64,000 bases of DNA from Arctic95D-9 sp035967665 (GTDB lineage: Bacteria; Verrucomicrobiota; Verrucomicrobiia; Verrucomicrobiales; DEV007), in assembly GCA_035967665.1 (NCBI GenBank), contig JAYWLB010000113.1, forward strand, positions 62,001 to 126,000, in the 5' to 3' direction. Shown here in pieces: positions 36,270-45,150 of this stretch (its first letter is position 1; each line of letters opens with the position of its first letter). Under the pieces are notes generated by a model. It had not been told where the DNA came from. It searched no databases and worked only from the letters and a program-made list of their open reading frames with translations. The translations under genes and the position numbers were made by a program.

Positions 36270-37718
36270 TCAGGCAGCGCCCGAGCGGATTGACTTGAGT
36301 TTTTCGGCGACCTCGTTCCACTCCACCTCGTGTGGTTGGAGTTTCTTTGCGGAGGCCACTGCGGCAGCAGCTCCGGCGGCTTCTCCCATCGCAACCGCGT
36401 TTCCGGTGACACGGTAACTGGCATGAGCGACAAAATCGCCACTGATGCAGCGTCCCGCCATCATGAGGCCATCGACATCTTTTGCGATCAAGGCACGCAG
36501 AGGAATGTCGTAGGGAATCGTTTTTTTGACCCCGCCGCGCTCGATCGTCTCTATCTCGTTGGCCTTTTTCGTCCTGGCATGAATGTCGACGCCGAAGGTG
36601 ACGCGTGCGACCGCATCCTCGTGGCGCTTCCCTTTTTCGAGATCTTCCTTTTTTACGACATAGCGTCCATGAATACGTTTCCCGTCGCGGACACCGATTT
36701 GTTCGGCGGTGGCGACAATCTGCAGGTTTTCCCAGACACCGCCCAGCTTTCGAAGGCCGCGGGTGATATCGAAAATCTCTTTTCTCGCGCGCACGGTAGC
36801 GGCTGTCAGAGCATCGGCATCGTCGGGACGAATTCCGTATTCATGATTCGCCATGATGAGTACGATATTGTCTCTTACATGGAAGATCGTAGGCATCCCG
36901 TAAGATGGATCTATTCCGGCGCGCTTGATCTCCGCTTTAAAGTTCTTTGTCGCTTCGACGTGCCACTTCCGGTCTCCTTCGTAGAACGAAATGTAATCTC
37001 TCATTTGAGAGACGTCTTTAACCGCAGCGAGCGCGTTCATCGTGAGCGGCTGGCAAAGACATTCACTCGCCTTGTCCTGCCCCATCTCACCTAAGTCCCA
37101 GCCGCATTCCGCGAGAGAACCCACGACGCCGTCGCCAGTCGCATCGATGAATACGGGCGCGCGCCAGGCTTCGCGGCCTGAGGCGGATTCCGTGACAATG
37201 GTCGTGAGTTGCCGGCCTTCGCGGTATGCGGCAACGACGCGGGTGTGGAGCCTGAACTTCACTCCCGCTTCGGTGCACATGTCTTCGAGAAGCAGCTTCA
37301 TCTCGTCGGGTTCATAGACAAAATCTTTGGTGTCGGTTCCCCGGCGAGCGCCCCGCTCATCGAGTTTCTCGCGGATCTCTCTGGTCAGGCCGGGCTTCTC
37401 AAAGTCGAAGATCCAGGTCAGCAACCCGGCCGTCCAGACGCCTCCAAGGCAACCGTGATTGTCGAACAGACGGACATTTGCCCCGCTTCGTGCTGCCGCG
37501 ATCGCCGCCGAGACACCGGCGGGGCCCGCACCACAGACGATCACATCGCTGTCTTGAATCAGGGGAATGTCACGCTCCGGCTCGGGAAAAAACGAACCTG
37601 ACTCCGTCCCTGTTGTGCTCACTGCCGCACTTCCGGCGAGAGGGAACCCCAATGATCCTGCAATCGCTGAATTGACAAACTGACGGCGGGAAGTGGCGAC
37701 GGACTCGATTTTCTTCAT
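36270..37718 (-). CDS. Tat-exported FAD-dependent oxidoreductase (PF12831-like)
   Basis: The 482-residue protein starts with a twin-arginine signal (SRRQFVNSAIAGSLGF), then VIVCGAGPAGVSAAIAAARSG for FAD binding and GCLGGVWTAGL, typical of PF12831 oxidoreductases. DGVVGSLAECGWDLGEMG and GLMMAGRCISGDFVAH are the usual later motifs. The start is ATG 37718, with GAGG about 10 bp upstream; a TTG two codons earlier is possible. Divergent from the small LamG-like gene at 37836. It probably oxidises a carbohydrate-derived compound in the periplasm. Confidence 0.88.
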   Translation of the reverse strand: MKKIESVATSRRQFVNSAIAGSLGFPLAGSAAVSTTGTESGSFFPEPERDIPLIQDSDVIVCGAGPAGVSAAIAAARSGANVRLFDNHGCLGGVWTAGLLTWIFDFEKPGLTREIREKLDERGARRGTDTKDFVYEPDEMKLLLEDMCTEAGVKFRLHTRVVAAYREGRQLTTIVTESASGREAWRAPVFIDATGDGVVGSLAECGWDLGEMGQDKASECLCQPLTMNALAAVKDVSQMRDYISFYEGDRKWHVEATKNFKAEIKRAGIDPSYGMPTIFHVRDNIVLIMANHEYGIRPDDADALTAATVRARKEIFDITRGLRKLGGVWENLQIVATAEQIGVRDGKRIHGRYVVKKEDLEKGKRHEDAVARVTFGVDIHARTKKANEIETIERGGVKKTIPYDIPLRALIAKDVDGLMMAGRCISGDFVAHASYRVTGNAVAMGEAAGAAAAVASAKKLQPHEVEWNEVAEKLKSIRSGAA

Positions 37719-37835
37719 TATCAAAACCTCAACGAAGCGAAGATGGAGTCAATCGTGCTGCTCTCGCGTATTGCGGCAGTGTCCAAAATCCTCCCGTCTT
37801 GATTGTCTTGTCATCCCGAGATACGGTTTCGACCT

Positions 37836-38555
37836 ATGAAGTGCTCCCGTGTCTTTTGCCTGCTCATTCTACTTTCTACCCTCGCCGTGAATGCAGACGA
37901 GAAATCAGCCACGCCAATTTATCCTGAGCTGATTTTCGAAGATGACTTTTCGGAGGATGCCTTTGGGAAACGCTGGGGGCATTATAAGAGCGCCAGCATC
38001 GTGGAAGACGGCGTTCTCGTAGGGAAAACGGCTGACATCAAAGATCATGCCGGAGTTGATCACATTCGTTGCGAAGGGCGACGGGACATGGAGGTCGCTC
38101 TTCGTTTCAAATTTGCCGGACCGGAGGCCAAAAAGTTCAATGTCTGGTTTGATGACAAAGCTTATAAAGGCTCTCACGCCGGACACATCACGAGCATTTT
38201 TATACATCCCGGGGGCGGCTCGATAGCCGATGCAAAGAGAGGTCACATGTCGAATGCGCTCTACAAAATGCGCAAGGAAACCGGAACGCTGGACGATGCT
38301 GGCAAAGCCATTCTCAAAACGACAATGATCAGCTTTAAGAAGGAGATTGTGGAAGGTGAGTGGCACGATCTCCTCATTCGAACCGAGGGCCCTCTCGTCA
38401 CTGTCTACGTTGATGGCGAGGAAGTCTGCCGCCTCGAATCGGAAGGAAACGCTCATGCTACCAAATCACTGATCAGCTTAACCACGAATATCAACGATGT
38501 GCATTACGATGACCTCGTGATTCGCGCTGCGCCGCTTGCTGACGGGGCAGAGTAG
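37836..38555 (+). CDS. small exported LamG/DUF1080-like protein
   Basis: The 239-residue protein has a signal peptide (MKCSRVFCLLILLSTLAVNA) and one beta-sandwich domain: LIFEDDFSEDAFGKRW, DMEVALRFKFAGPE, a strand with NVWFDDKAYKGSHAGH, and VTVYVDGEEVCRL near the end. The same layout recurs in the protein at 57173 and as domains in the proteins at 5102 and 40233. LamG/DUF1080-type folds bind or cleave carbohydrate; which applies is unknown. The ATG 37836 is preferred over an earlier start at 37803 because it begins the signal peptide. Confidence 0.72.
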   Translation: MKCSRVFCLLILLSTLAVNADEKSATPIYPELIFEDDFSEDAFGKRWGHYKSASIVEDGVLVGKTADIKDHAGVDHIRCEGRRDMEVALRFKFAGPEAKKFNVWFDDKAYKGSHAGHITSIFIHPGGGSIADAKRGHMSNALYKMRKETGTLDDAGKAILKTTMISFKKEIVEGEWHDLLIRTEGPLVTVYVDGEEVCRLESEGNAHATKSLISLTTNINDVHYDDLVIRAAPLADGAE

Positions 38556-38820
38556 GCAAGCGTGGTGGAAGAGCCGAACTCAGTTAGAGTGGCTCGTTTC
38601 AAGCCGCCGGATAAATCTCCCGATTTCTGTAGGCTTCGGGAAGTGACGATGAGCTTTAACGAGTTGAAGGGAAGCTATCTGTTTATCGGGGCGGCGTGTT
38701 GAACGGTGGGCAGGCGCATTCCTCGCGGCGGATGACTGCCTCCACAGGAGTCCCTGATTGGTTCTTCTGCGGAAGGCAGCGCTGAGGCACGGTATAACCA
38801 CTCTCTGCGAGATAAGAACT

Positions 38821-38895
38821 TAAAATTCAAAAAATATTAATAAATTTTAACAATGATATAAAAATTTATTTTTTATTTAATATATTTATATTTTT
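38821..38895. other. extreme AT island
   Basis: Only three G/C bases in 75 nt, against a mid-50s percent GC background. It contains overlapping TATA-like and TTTATTT runs on both strands, and could serve as a promoter/UP element for an unannotated RNA, a nucleoid-protein site, or a scar of acquired DNA. Confidence 0.7.
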
Positions 38896-38999
38896 GTCCA
38901 GGCCGGTTGCTGTCGTCGGTTTTCGCGCATTTTCTAAAGGTGATGCGCGGGAGAAAGGTAGAGAATTGAGGAGGCTGCTTAGGGAAGGCGCAGGCGTGA

Positions 39000-39105
39000 C
39001 GTGCGCTTCGAGGGGAAACGCACGCGCGAAGTGGTGATTCCCTGCGGTTTGGCCATGCCGCGAGGTGTGGCCAAACCGGGGCGCTCCAGTGGCGGGAAAC
39101 CCCGC
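39000..39105. other. three consecutive perfect hairpins (possible structured RNA or terminator array)
   Basis: Hairpin 1: CGTGCG 39000-39005 with CGCACG 39019-39024. Hairpin 2: CGGTTTGGCCA 39045-39055 with TGGCCAAACCG 39068-39078 (11 bp). Hairpin 3: GCGGG-AAAC-CCCGC 39092-39105, which begins 8 nt beyond the dienelactone-hydrolase stop on the minus strand. No U-tract follows on either strand, so an intrinsic terminator is doubtful. Confidence 0.5.
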
Positions 39106-39112
39106 TCAGTGG

Positions 39113-40021
39113 CTAGGCGAGGTGCTTTTTGAAGAACTCAATCGTTCTCTCCCAGGCGAGTTCGGCCTGTTTGGGGTCGTAGCGGGGAGTGGAGTCGTTG
39201 TGAAATCCGTGGTTGGCTTCGGGATAGATGTGCACGGTGTAGTCCACTTTGTTGGCTTTGAGATCCTCTTCGTATTCGGGCCAGGTGGCGTTGACCCGTT
39301 TGTCGAGCTCGCCCAGTTGAATGAGGAGCGGGGCTTTGATATTCTTTCTGATTTCTTCGGCGGCAGGGGTACCGTAGAAGGGAACTCCCGCGTCGAGTGT
39401 GTCGGGGGCGGCGGCGGCGAGCATGTTGACGACGTAGCCGCCGAAGCAAAAGCCGACTGCTCCGAGTTTTCCGTTCCCGGATTCGTCGGCTTTGATAAAT
39501 TTGGCAGCGGCAATGAAATCCTGTTCAAGCTTGGCTTTGTCCATCGATCCCTGCATGGCCCGGCCGTCATCGTCGTTGCCGGGGTAGCCGCCGAGAGGGT
39601 GAAGCGCGTCGGGAGCGAAGGCGATAAAGCCGGCTTTGGCGACGCGGCGGGCGACGTCTTTGACGTAGGGATTGAGTCCCCGGTTTTCGTGAACAACGAG
39701 GACAGTGGGGGCTTTGCCTTCCACGGTGGTTGGCCTGACGAGGTAGCCGCTGCATTCGCCGTGACCTTGCGGGGAATCAAAGGTGGCATAGGTCGCTTTG
39801 ATGTCGGGATCGGTGAAGAGGACCTGCTCTGCGTTCGCGTATTCGGGGAGGAGGGCTGCGAGGAGCCCTGCGGTGGTGAATCCGGCGGCCGTGAGGGTGG
39901 AAAGTCGTGTCACGAAGGTGCGCCGGGCGATGAGTCCGTGCGCGTATTCGTCATACCAGTCGAAGGCTTCTTTCGGGATCGGGTGAGGCGTTGTTCCGGG
40001 AGATTGTGAGGGTGTGTCCAT
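39113..40021 (-). CDS. dienelactone-hydrolase family protein, Tat-like signal
   Basis: The 302-residue protein has a cytosolic-looking N-terminus, then ARRTFVTRLSTLTAAGFTTAG, a twin-arginine signal starting near residue 33. The hydrolase part shows HENRGL, nucleophile Cys in GFCFGGY and His in ANHGFHN: the Cys-Asp-His triad of dienelactone hydrolases. Homologues with this signal are usually of unknown substrate. Divergent from the PSCyt1 gene at 40233 across 211 bp. Its transcript ends in the hairpin region. Confidence 0.85.
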   Translation of the reverse strand: MDTPSQSPGTTPHPIPKEAFDWYDEYAHGLIARRTFVTRLSTLTAAGFTTAGLLAALLPEYANAEQVLFTDPDIKATYATFDSPQGHGECSGYLVRPTTVEGKAPTVLVVHENRGLNPYVKDVARRVAKAGFIAFAPDALHPLGGYPGNDDDGRAMQGSMDKAKLEQDFIAAAKFIKADESGNGKLGAVGFCFGGYVVNMLAAAAPDTLDAGVPFYGTPAAEEIRKNIKAPLLIQLGELDKRVNATWPEYEEDLKANKVDYTVHIYPEANHGFHNDSTPRYDPKQAELAWERTIEFFKKHLA

Positions 40022-40084
40022 AGGGGAATTGTGGTTTCTTCAATGAGAGGGTGCAAGCTTAAGCGGAATGAAAGGTATACCGTT

Positions 40085-40113
40085 TTGACGGTGAATTGCG
40101 CTGAAACTATACT
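40085..40113 (+). promoter_or_regulatory. sigma-70-like promoter upstream of the second PSCyt1 gene
   Basis: TTGACG (40085-40090), 17 bp, TATACT (40108-40113): a close match to the housekeeping consensus. Transcription would begin near 40120, giving a leader of about 110 nt that contains two copies of GTTCCCTGCTG (40131-40141, 40158-40168; 27-bp period). Confidence 0.6.
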
Positions 40114-40232
40114 GTAGACACGGAGAGCAGGTTCCCTGCTGCTGGATGATTCCGTCAGTTCCCTGCTGGCGTGATCGCGAGGGCGTTGATGTTGCTTATT
40201 GTCAGTATATAAGGAGATATTCTCTTTATAAG

Positions 40233-43200
40233 ATGTTTCCGCGAAAACTGATTCGAAAACGGGCTGACTGCGGTTTAATTGCTGCCTGTTTTCTCGCGTC
40301 CACTTCCTGTGTTTTTTCGGTGGATTATCTGAAGGAAATCAAGCCGGTCCTGAAGGAGCGTTGTTACTCGTGTCACGGGGCGCTCAAACAGAAAGGAGAT
40401 CTCCGGGTCGATACGGCGGCGGGGATGCTTGCGGCGAAAGCGGTGATTCCCGGAGATATCAGCAGGAGCGAGTTGTTTGTGCGGGTATCGAGTGAAGATG
40501 ATGATGAACGGATGCCGCCTGAGGGGCATGCTTTGAAAGAGGGACAGATTTCGGCGATTCGCCAGTGGATTGAATCCGGGGCGCCGCATCCCGAAAATGA
40601 ATCGCCTGAGGACGATCCGCGTTCCCACTGGTCGTTTCAGACGATTGAAAAACCGATGGTTCCTGTGATCGCGGGGGTGAGCCATCCGGTGGATGCTTTT
40701 TTGGCTGCGAAGCAGAAGGAAGCCGGTGTCCCGGTTCAGCCCGCTGCGGATCGATCGCTTTTGCTGCGACGGCTCTATCTCGGTCTCACGGGGCTGCCTC
40801 CGGTGGGGGAACACCTCGACGACGAGCGCCCCTGGGAAGAGATCGTGGATGAACTGTTAGTCAGTCCGCAGCACGGCGAGCGCTGGGGGCGGCACTGGAT
40901 GGATGTCTGGCGGTATTCGGATTGGTATGGGCTCGGCGCCCAGTTGCGATACTCGCAAAAACACCTCTGGCACTGGCGGGACTGGATCGTGGATTCGCTC
41001 AACGAGGACAAGGGCTACGACGAGATGATTCGTGAGATGCTCGCGGGCGATGAGATCGCGCCGGAGGATCCCGATACCTTGAGGGCGACGGGATTTCTGG
41101 CGAGAAACTATTTCCTGTTCAATCGCACGACCTGGCTCGACAGCACGGTGGAGCATACGGGGAAGGCTTTTCTCGGGCTAACCTTTAACTGCGCTAAATG
41201 CCACGATCACAAGTATGACCCGATCGATTTCGAAGACTACTACCGGTTCCGCGCGATTTTTGAACCTCATCAGGTGAGACTCGATCCTGTCGCGGGCGAG
41301 ACGGATTTTGAAAAGGACGGTTTGCCGCGTGTCTTCGATGAGCATCTTGACGCGCCGACCTACCTGCACCTTCGCGGGGATCCTGCGAATGAGGATAAGG
41401 AAACCGAAATCGTTCCCGCAGTTCCGGCATTTCTTTCCGGGTTCGCCGATGATCCCGAACCGGTGGCGCTCCCTGTCGCCGCGTATGCTCCGGGGACGCG
41501 TGAGTTTGCTCAGGCGGACAGGCTCGCAGTGGCCGGCGAAAAGGTTCGCAAGGCACGGGACGCTGAGGCGAAAGCGCGGAAGGCTTTCCTTGATGCGCAA
41601 GCTGCGCCGGAGCTCGCGAAAGAAAAAGCGGTGGCGGTGGATACCGATTTTCTGATTGAGGATGATTTTTCCGCTCTGAATCCGGAGTTCTGGAAGCTGG
41701 AGGGAAGCGGGCTGGTCTATCGCAACGGCGGCCTCGAGCAGGCGGAGCCGAGCAGGGAACCGGGACGGCTCATTTCCAAGTCACCTTTGCCCCGGGATTT
41801 CGAGATGACTTGTCGCTACACCACGACGGGCGGTGCGACCTTCAAATCGGTCACTTTTCGCTTTGATTCGAAAGACGGTGGTGACCATGCCAATTTTGTC
41901 TACACGAGCGAGCACGGGCCCGGGCCCAAAGTGCAGGCGGCCTTCACACGAAGGGGGAAAAATTCCTATCCGGGGGACGGGCGCTACAATAAGAAGGAAG
42001 CGGTGGGGCGTGAGCAGGAGTTGCGCATCGCGGTGCGGGATCGCCTCGCCAATGTCTGGCTCGATGGGAAATTTGTTCTCGCTTATCAGTTTCCCAATCG
42101 GGTGGAGGACGGCCATTTTGAACTCTCTGCTTTCGATGCAACGGCTCGCTTTCACTCCATCCGGATTACGGCTCTCCCCGCGGAGATGAATCTAACCGAA
42201 GCCAAAAACAGTTCCCCTGAGGAAGCGGCTGGAGAGGATTCGACGGAGAGGGATCTTCAGCTCGCGGAACTGGCTCTCGCGGCGGCAATCGCTGAGGAGG
42301 CTTCGGTGAAAGCGACGATTGCGGCGGACAAGGCTCGTTATCTTGAGAAGAAGCCCGATGAAAAGCTGGAGGAGGCGGCGCTCGCAAAGCAGATCGCGGT
42401 ATTGAAAGCTCAAGCTGCTCACGAACTCGCGCTTTACGAAGGAGGCGATGCGAAAAAGCTCAAAGCGGCGGAAGCGCTCGATAAGGCAGCGAAGAAAAAA
42501 GAGGCGGAATTCAGGAAGGGGGAAGGTGAGTATGCGTCACTCAAAGCGAGTAAAAAGGCATTGGAGACACCGGCCCACAAGGAGAAGGACTATCCGGCAG
42601 TCTATCCGGAGGAGTCGACGGGACGGCGAACGATGCTGGCCGACTGGATCGTCTCTCCTGAGAACCCGCTCACGGCACGTGTCGCGGTGAATCACGTCTG
42701 GCTGCGACATTTCGGGGAGCCGCTCGTTGCGACGGTGTCGGATTTCGGCCGTCAGGCACCGGAACCGCTCCATCAGGACCTGTTGGATTTTCTCGCGATG
42801 GAGTTCATGGAATCCGGTTGGAGTTTTCGTCATCTCCACCGGCTCCTCGTGACTTCGGAAACTTATCGCCGTTCGTCTTCCAATGCGGGCGCGGCGCAGG
42901 CGTCATTGGAGAAGGATCCGAACAACCATCTCTACTGGAGGATGAATCCACGAAGGATGGAATCGCAGCTGGTTCACGACAGTTTGCTTCAGCTTTCGGG
43001 CACACTTGACCTGACGATGGGCGGTCCCTCGATGAAATATGAAAAGGCGGGGAAACGGAGGAGCCTGTATTTTACGCATTCGCCGGACGCGATTGATCCG
43101 TTTCTAAAGACTTTTGACGATGCTGATTTGCAGCAGTGTTACCGCCGCAGTGAAAGCGTGGTCCCGCAGCAGGCGCTTGCGCTTTCCAACAGCAAGATCG

Positions 43201-43448
43201 CCCTTGAGAATTCCCGGTTGATTGCTGATTCAATCGGAGTCGACTCAGAAGAGGATGTGTTTATCGAGCGGGCCTTTCGCGCGGTATTGGCGCGGAATCC
43301 CGGTGAGCTCGAGGTGTCGGAATGTCTGCAGTTTCTCAGCGATTTGAGAGCCTTGTCAGGACAAACCCGGGAGGGGGATGAACTCCGATATCGCGGTCAG
43401 TTGGTTCACGCGCTGATTAACCACAATGATTTTGTCACGATCCGGTAG
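40233..43448 (+). CDS. PSCyt1-DUF1549-DUF1553 protein with internal LamG-like domain and coiled coil
   Basis: The 1071-residue exported protein has haem motif C44-Y-S-C-H48, DUF1549 (about 140-340, with NCAKCHDHKYDPI) and DUF1553 (about 790-1050, NHVWLRHFGEPLVATVSDF and PRRMESQLVHDSLL). Between them lie a DUF1080/LamG-like domain (about 475-650, from LIEDDFSALNPEFWK) and a long Ala/Lys/Glu-rich stretch (about 660-790) that reads as a coiled coil. The start at 40233 is preferred over an upstream one at 40146 because a signal peptide begins there; AAGGAG stands 16 bp upstream, rather far. It pairs with the DUF1501 gene (6 bp gap) but has no sigma or FecR gene. Confidence 0.9.
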   Translation: MFPRKLIRKRADCGLIAACFLASTSCVFSVDYLKEIKPVLKERCYSCHGALKQKGDLRVDTAAGMLAAKAVIPGDISRSELFVRVSSEDDDERMPPEGHALKEGQISAIRQWIESGAPHPENESPEDDPRSHWSFQTIEKPMVPVIAGVSHPVDAFLAAKQKEAGVPVQPAADRSLLLRRLYLGLTGLPPVGEHLDDERPWEEIVDELLVSPQHGERWGRHWMDVWRYSDWYGLGAQLRYSQKHLWHWRDWIVDSLNEDKGYDEMIREMLAGDEIAPEDPDTLRATGFLARNYFLFNRTTWLDSTVEHTGKAFLGLTFNCAKCHDHKYDPIDFEDYYRFRAIFEPHQVRLDPVAGETDFEKDGLPRVFDEHLDAPTYLHLRGDPANEDKETEIVPAVPAFLSGFADDPEPVALPVAAYAPGTREFAQADRLAVAGEKVRKARDAEAKARKAFLDAQAAPELAKEKAVAVDTDFLIEDDFSALNPEFWKLEGSGLVYRNGGLEQAEPSREPGRLISKSPLPRDFEMTCRYTTTGGATFKSVTFRFDSKDGGDHANFVYTSEHGPGPKVQAAFTRRGKNSYPGDGRYNKKEAVGREQELRIAVRDRLANVWLDGKFVLAYQFPNRVEDGHFELSAFDATARFHSIRITALPAEMNLTEAKNSSPEEAAGEDSTERDLQLAELALAAAIAEEASVKATIAADKARYLEKKPDEKLEEAALAKQIAVLKAQAAHELALYEGGDAKKLKAAEALDKAAKKKEAEFRKGEGEYASLKASKKALETPAHKEKDYPAVYPEESTGRRTMLADWIVSPENPLTARVAVNHVWLRHFGEPLVATVSDFGRQAPEPLHQDLLDFLAMEFMESGWSFRHLHRLLVTSETYRRSSSNAGAAQASLEKDPNNHLYWRMNPRRMESQLVHDSLLQLSGTLDLTMGGPSMKYEKAGKRRSLYFTHSPDAIDPFLKTFDDADLQQCYRRSESVVPQQALALSNSKIALENSRLIADSIGVDSEEDVFIERAFRAVLARNPGELEVSECLQFLSDLRALSGQTREGDELRYRGQLVHALINHNDFVTIR

Positions 43449-43454
43449 AGAACT

Positions 43455-44924
43455 ATGAGTGCTTCCTTTCCCTCCTTTTCGAACGTGGCGATGCGGCGGC
43501 GGCATTTTCTTCACCAGGCGGGACTCGGATTCGGGGGGATCGCGTTGCAGTCGCTTCTCCAGCGTGACGGTTTCGGTGCCGAGGGCGGAAATGCAGTCGG
43601 TGCACGATTCGACGGAAAGCCCCAGTTCGCGCCTAAGGCGAAGAATGTGATCTGGCTTTTCATGCGAGGCGGGGTCAGTCATATGGAGAGCTTCGACCCC
43701 AAGCCGATGCTGACGAAGTACGGGGGGAAGACCATCGGCGAGACGCCGTATGCGTCGGTTCAGGATCCCTCAAAGTTGAAAAACGTGCGCGTCGTTGTCG
43801 TGAATGACGCCAACGGTCAGCAGCGGAATGTGATTTACCCTCTGCAGACCGGTTTCAAAAAATACGGAGAGAGCGGGATCGAAGTGAGCGATTGGTTTCC
43901 TCATATTGGTTCCTGTGTCGATGACATTTCCTTTATCCGTTCGATGTGGACGACGGATGACAATCACGGTGCTCAGATACAGTTTCATTCGGGCAAGCAC
44001 CGCCTCGATCCTCCGGCCCCGACGATCGGTGCCTGGGTCAATTACGGCCTGGGATCGCTCAATGATAATTTGCCGCAGTTTGTGACAATGGGGCCCCGCT
44101 TTTTTGACAAAAAGGACGGGCATTATCTCGGGCCCGCCTATGACGCGGTGGAAATGAAGATCGATCTCAAGAACCCGCTCGAATTCGCGAAGCCGGAAGG
44201 CGACCTCACCCGCGAAGAACAGAGACTCGGGTTTGGTCTCGTGAACAGGCTCAATCATCTCGCGACGGAGCAGTATCCGAATGATTCTGCGCTCGACGCA
44301 CGAATCAAGGCATACGAGCTCGGCTACCGGATGCAGACAGCGGTGCCTGAGGTGATCAATTTTGACAACGAGTCAGAAGAAACGAAAAAGCTCTACGGGC
44401 TCGACCACAAAGAGACGAAGCCGTTCGGTGAGCAGTTACTGGCAGCGCGTCGGCTCACCGAGCGCGGGGTTCGCTTTGTGCAGATCATGCACGGTGATGG
44501 CGCGGCCGGCGCGTGGGATCAGCATTCGGGTCTGAAGAAGATGCACTCGAAACTGGCGGGGCAGGTCGACAAGCCGGTCGCGGGTCTGTTGAAAGATTTA
44601 AAACAACGCGGTCAGCTCGATGACACCATCGTCGTTTTTGCGACCGAGTTCGGCCGGACTCCGGGAACGCAGGGGAGTGATGGACGTGATCATCATCCCT
44701 TCGGGTTCAGCGTCTGGATGGCCGGCGGCGGAATCAAGGGCGGTGTCGTTCACGGCGCAACTGATGAACTCGGGTTTCATGCGGTGGAGAATCCGCATTA
44801 TGTGACCGATGTCCACGCGACGATTTTACATCAGCTGGGACTGCATTCGCATCATTTGGAAGTGCCGGGGCACAAGCGCCTCGATATGGACTTCGGCAGT
44901 GTGATTAAGGATATTCTTGCGTGA
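43455..44924 (+). CDS. DUF1501 protein, Tat-exported (second copy)
   Basis: The 489-residue protein opens with a twin-arginine signal (MRRRHFLHQAGLGFGGIAL) and has the DUF1501 marks WLFMRGGVSHMESFDPKP, WDQHSGLKKMH and ATEFGRTPGTQGSDGRDHH. It is a paralogue of the protein at 29435 and the expected partner of the adjacent PSCyt1 protein. Biochemical role unknown. The gene is followed by a 95-bp tandem repeat before the convergent sulfatase gene. Confidence 0.93.
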   Translation: MSASFPSFSNVAMRRRHFLHQAGLGFGGIALQSLLQRDGFGAEGGNAVGARFDGKPQFAPKAKNVIWLFMRGGVSHMESFDPKPMLTKYGGKTIGETPYASVQDPSKLKNVRVVVVNDANGQQRNVIYPLQTGFKKYGESGIEVSDWFPHIGSCVDDISFIRSMWTTDDNHGAQIQFHSGKHRLDPPAPTIGAWVNYGLGSLNDNLPQFVTMGPRFFDKKDGHYLGPAYDAVEMKIDLKNPLEFAKPEGDLTREEQRLGFGLVNRLNHLATEQYPNDSALDARIKAYELGYRMQTAVPEVINFDNESEETKKLYGLDHKETKPFGEQLLAARRLTERGVRFVQIMHGDGAAGAWDQHSGLKKMHSKLAGQVDKPVAGLLKDLKQRGQLDDTIVVFATEFGRTPGTQGSDGRDHHPFGFSVWMAGGGIKGGVVHGATDELGFHAVENPHYVTDVHATILHQLGLHSHHLEVPGHKRLDMDFGSVIKDILA

Positions 44925-44932
44925 CGGGTGAG

Positions 44933-45136
44933 GCGGATGGGCAGGGTGGAGGAATGCTCACGCAATTCCTCTACGGTTGGTGAGTGTAGAGGAATCCGTG
45001 AGGATTTCTTTAGCGGCGGACCGGTGGACGGATCGGCAGGGTGGAGGAATGCTCACGCAATTCCTCTACGCTTGGTGAGTGTAGAGGAATCCGTGAGGAT
45101 TTCTTTAGCGGCGGACCGGTGGACGGATGGGCAGGG
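44933..45136. repeat. 95-bp tandem repeat with inverted arms (REP/BIME-like)
   Basis: Two full units with 95-bp period (anchor GCAGGG at 44941, 45036, 45131) plus a partial third. In each unit an arm like GAGGAATGCTCACGCAATTC (44949 onward) and its inverted counterpart GTAGAGGAATCCGTGAGG (44986 onward) face each other across about 11 nt, and each arm is itself a small palindrome. Units differ by only a few bases. Located between the convergent DUF1501 and sulfatase genes. Confidence 0.85.
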
Positions 45137-45150
45137 CGTGCGAACGCGGC

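Larger units (their letters stand above)
38556..39112. other. 557-bp intergenic region between convergent genes
   Basis: No gene is supported. It falls in three parts: an ordinary stretch to about 38815; a nearly pure A/T block at 38821-38895; and a GC-rich stretch to 39112 with three perfect hairpins. Flanking genes converge, so no promoter for them is needed here. Confidence 0.7.

Noticed and set aside
25047..37732. TATCAAAACCTCAA at both 25047-25060 and 37719-37732
   Set aside because: Chance 14-mer matches are expected in 64 kb; orientation relative to the adjacent start codons is opposite.
38580..38801. A 73-codon minus-strand open frame in the convergent intergenic region
   Set aside because: Arg/Ser-rich composition, no ribosome site and no recognisable domain; not supported as a gene.
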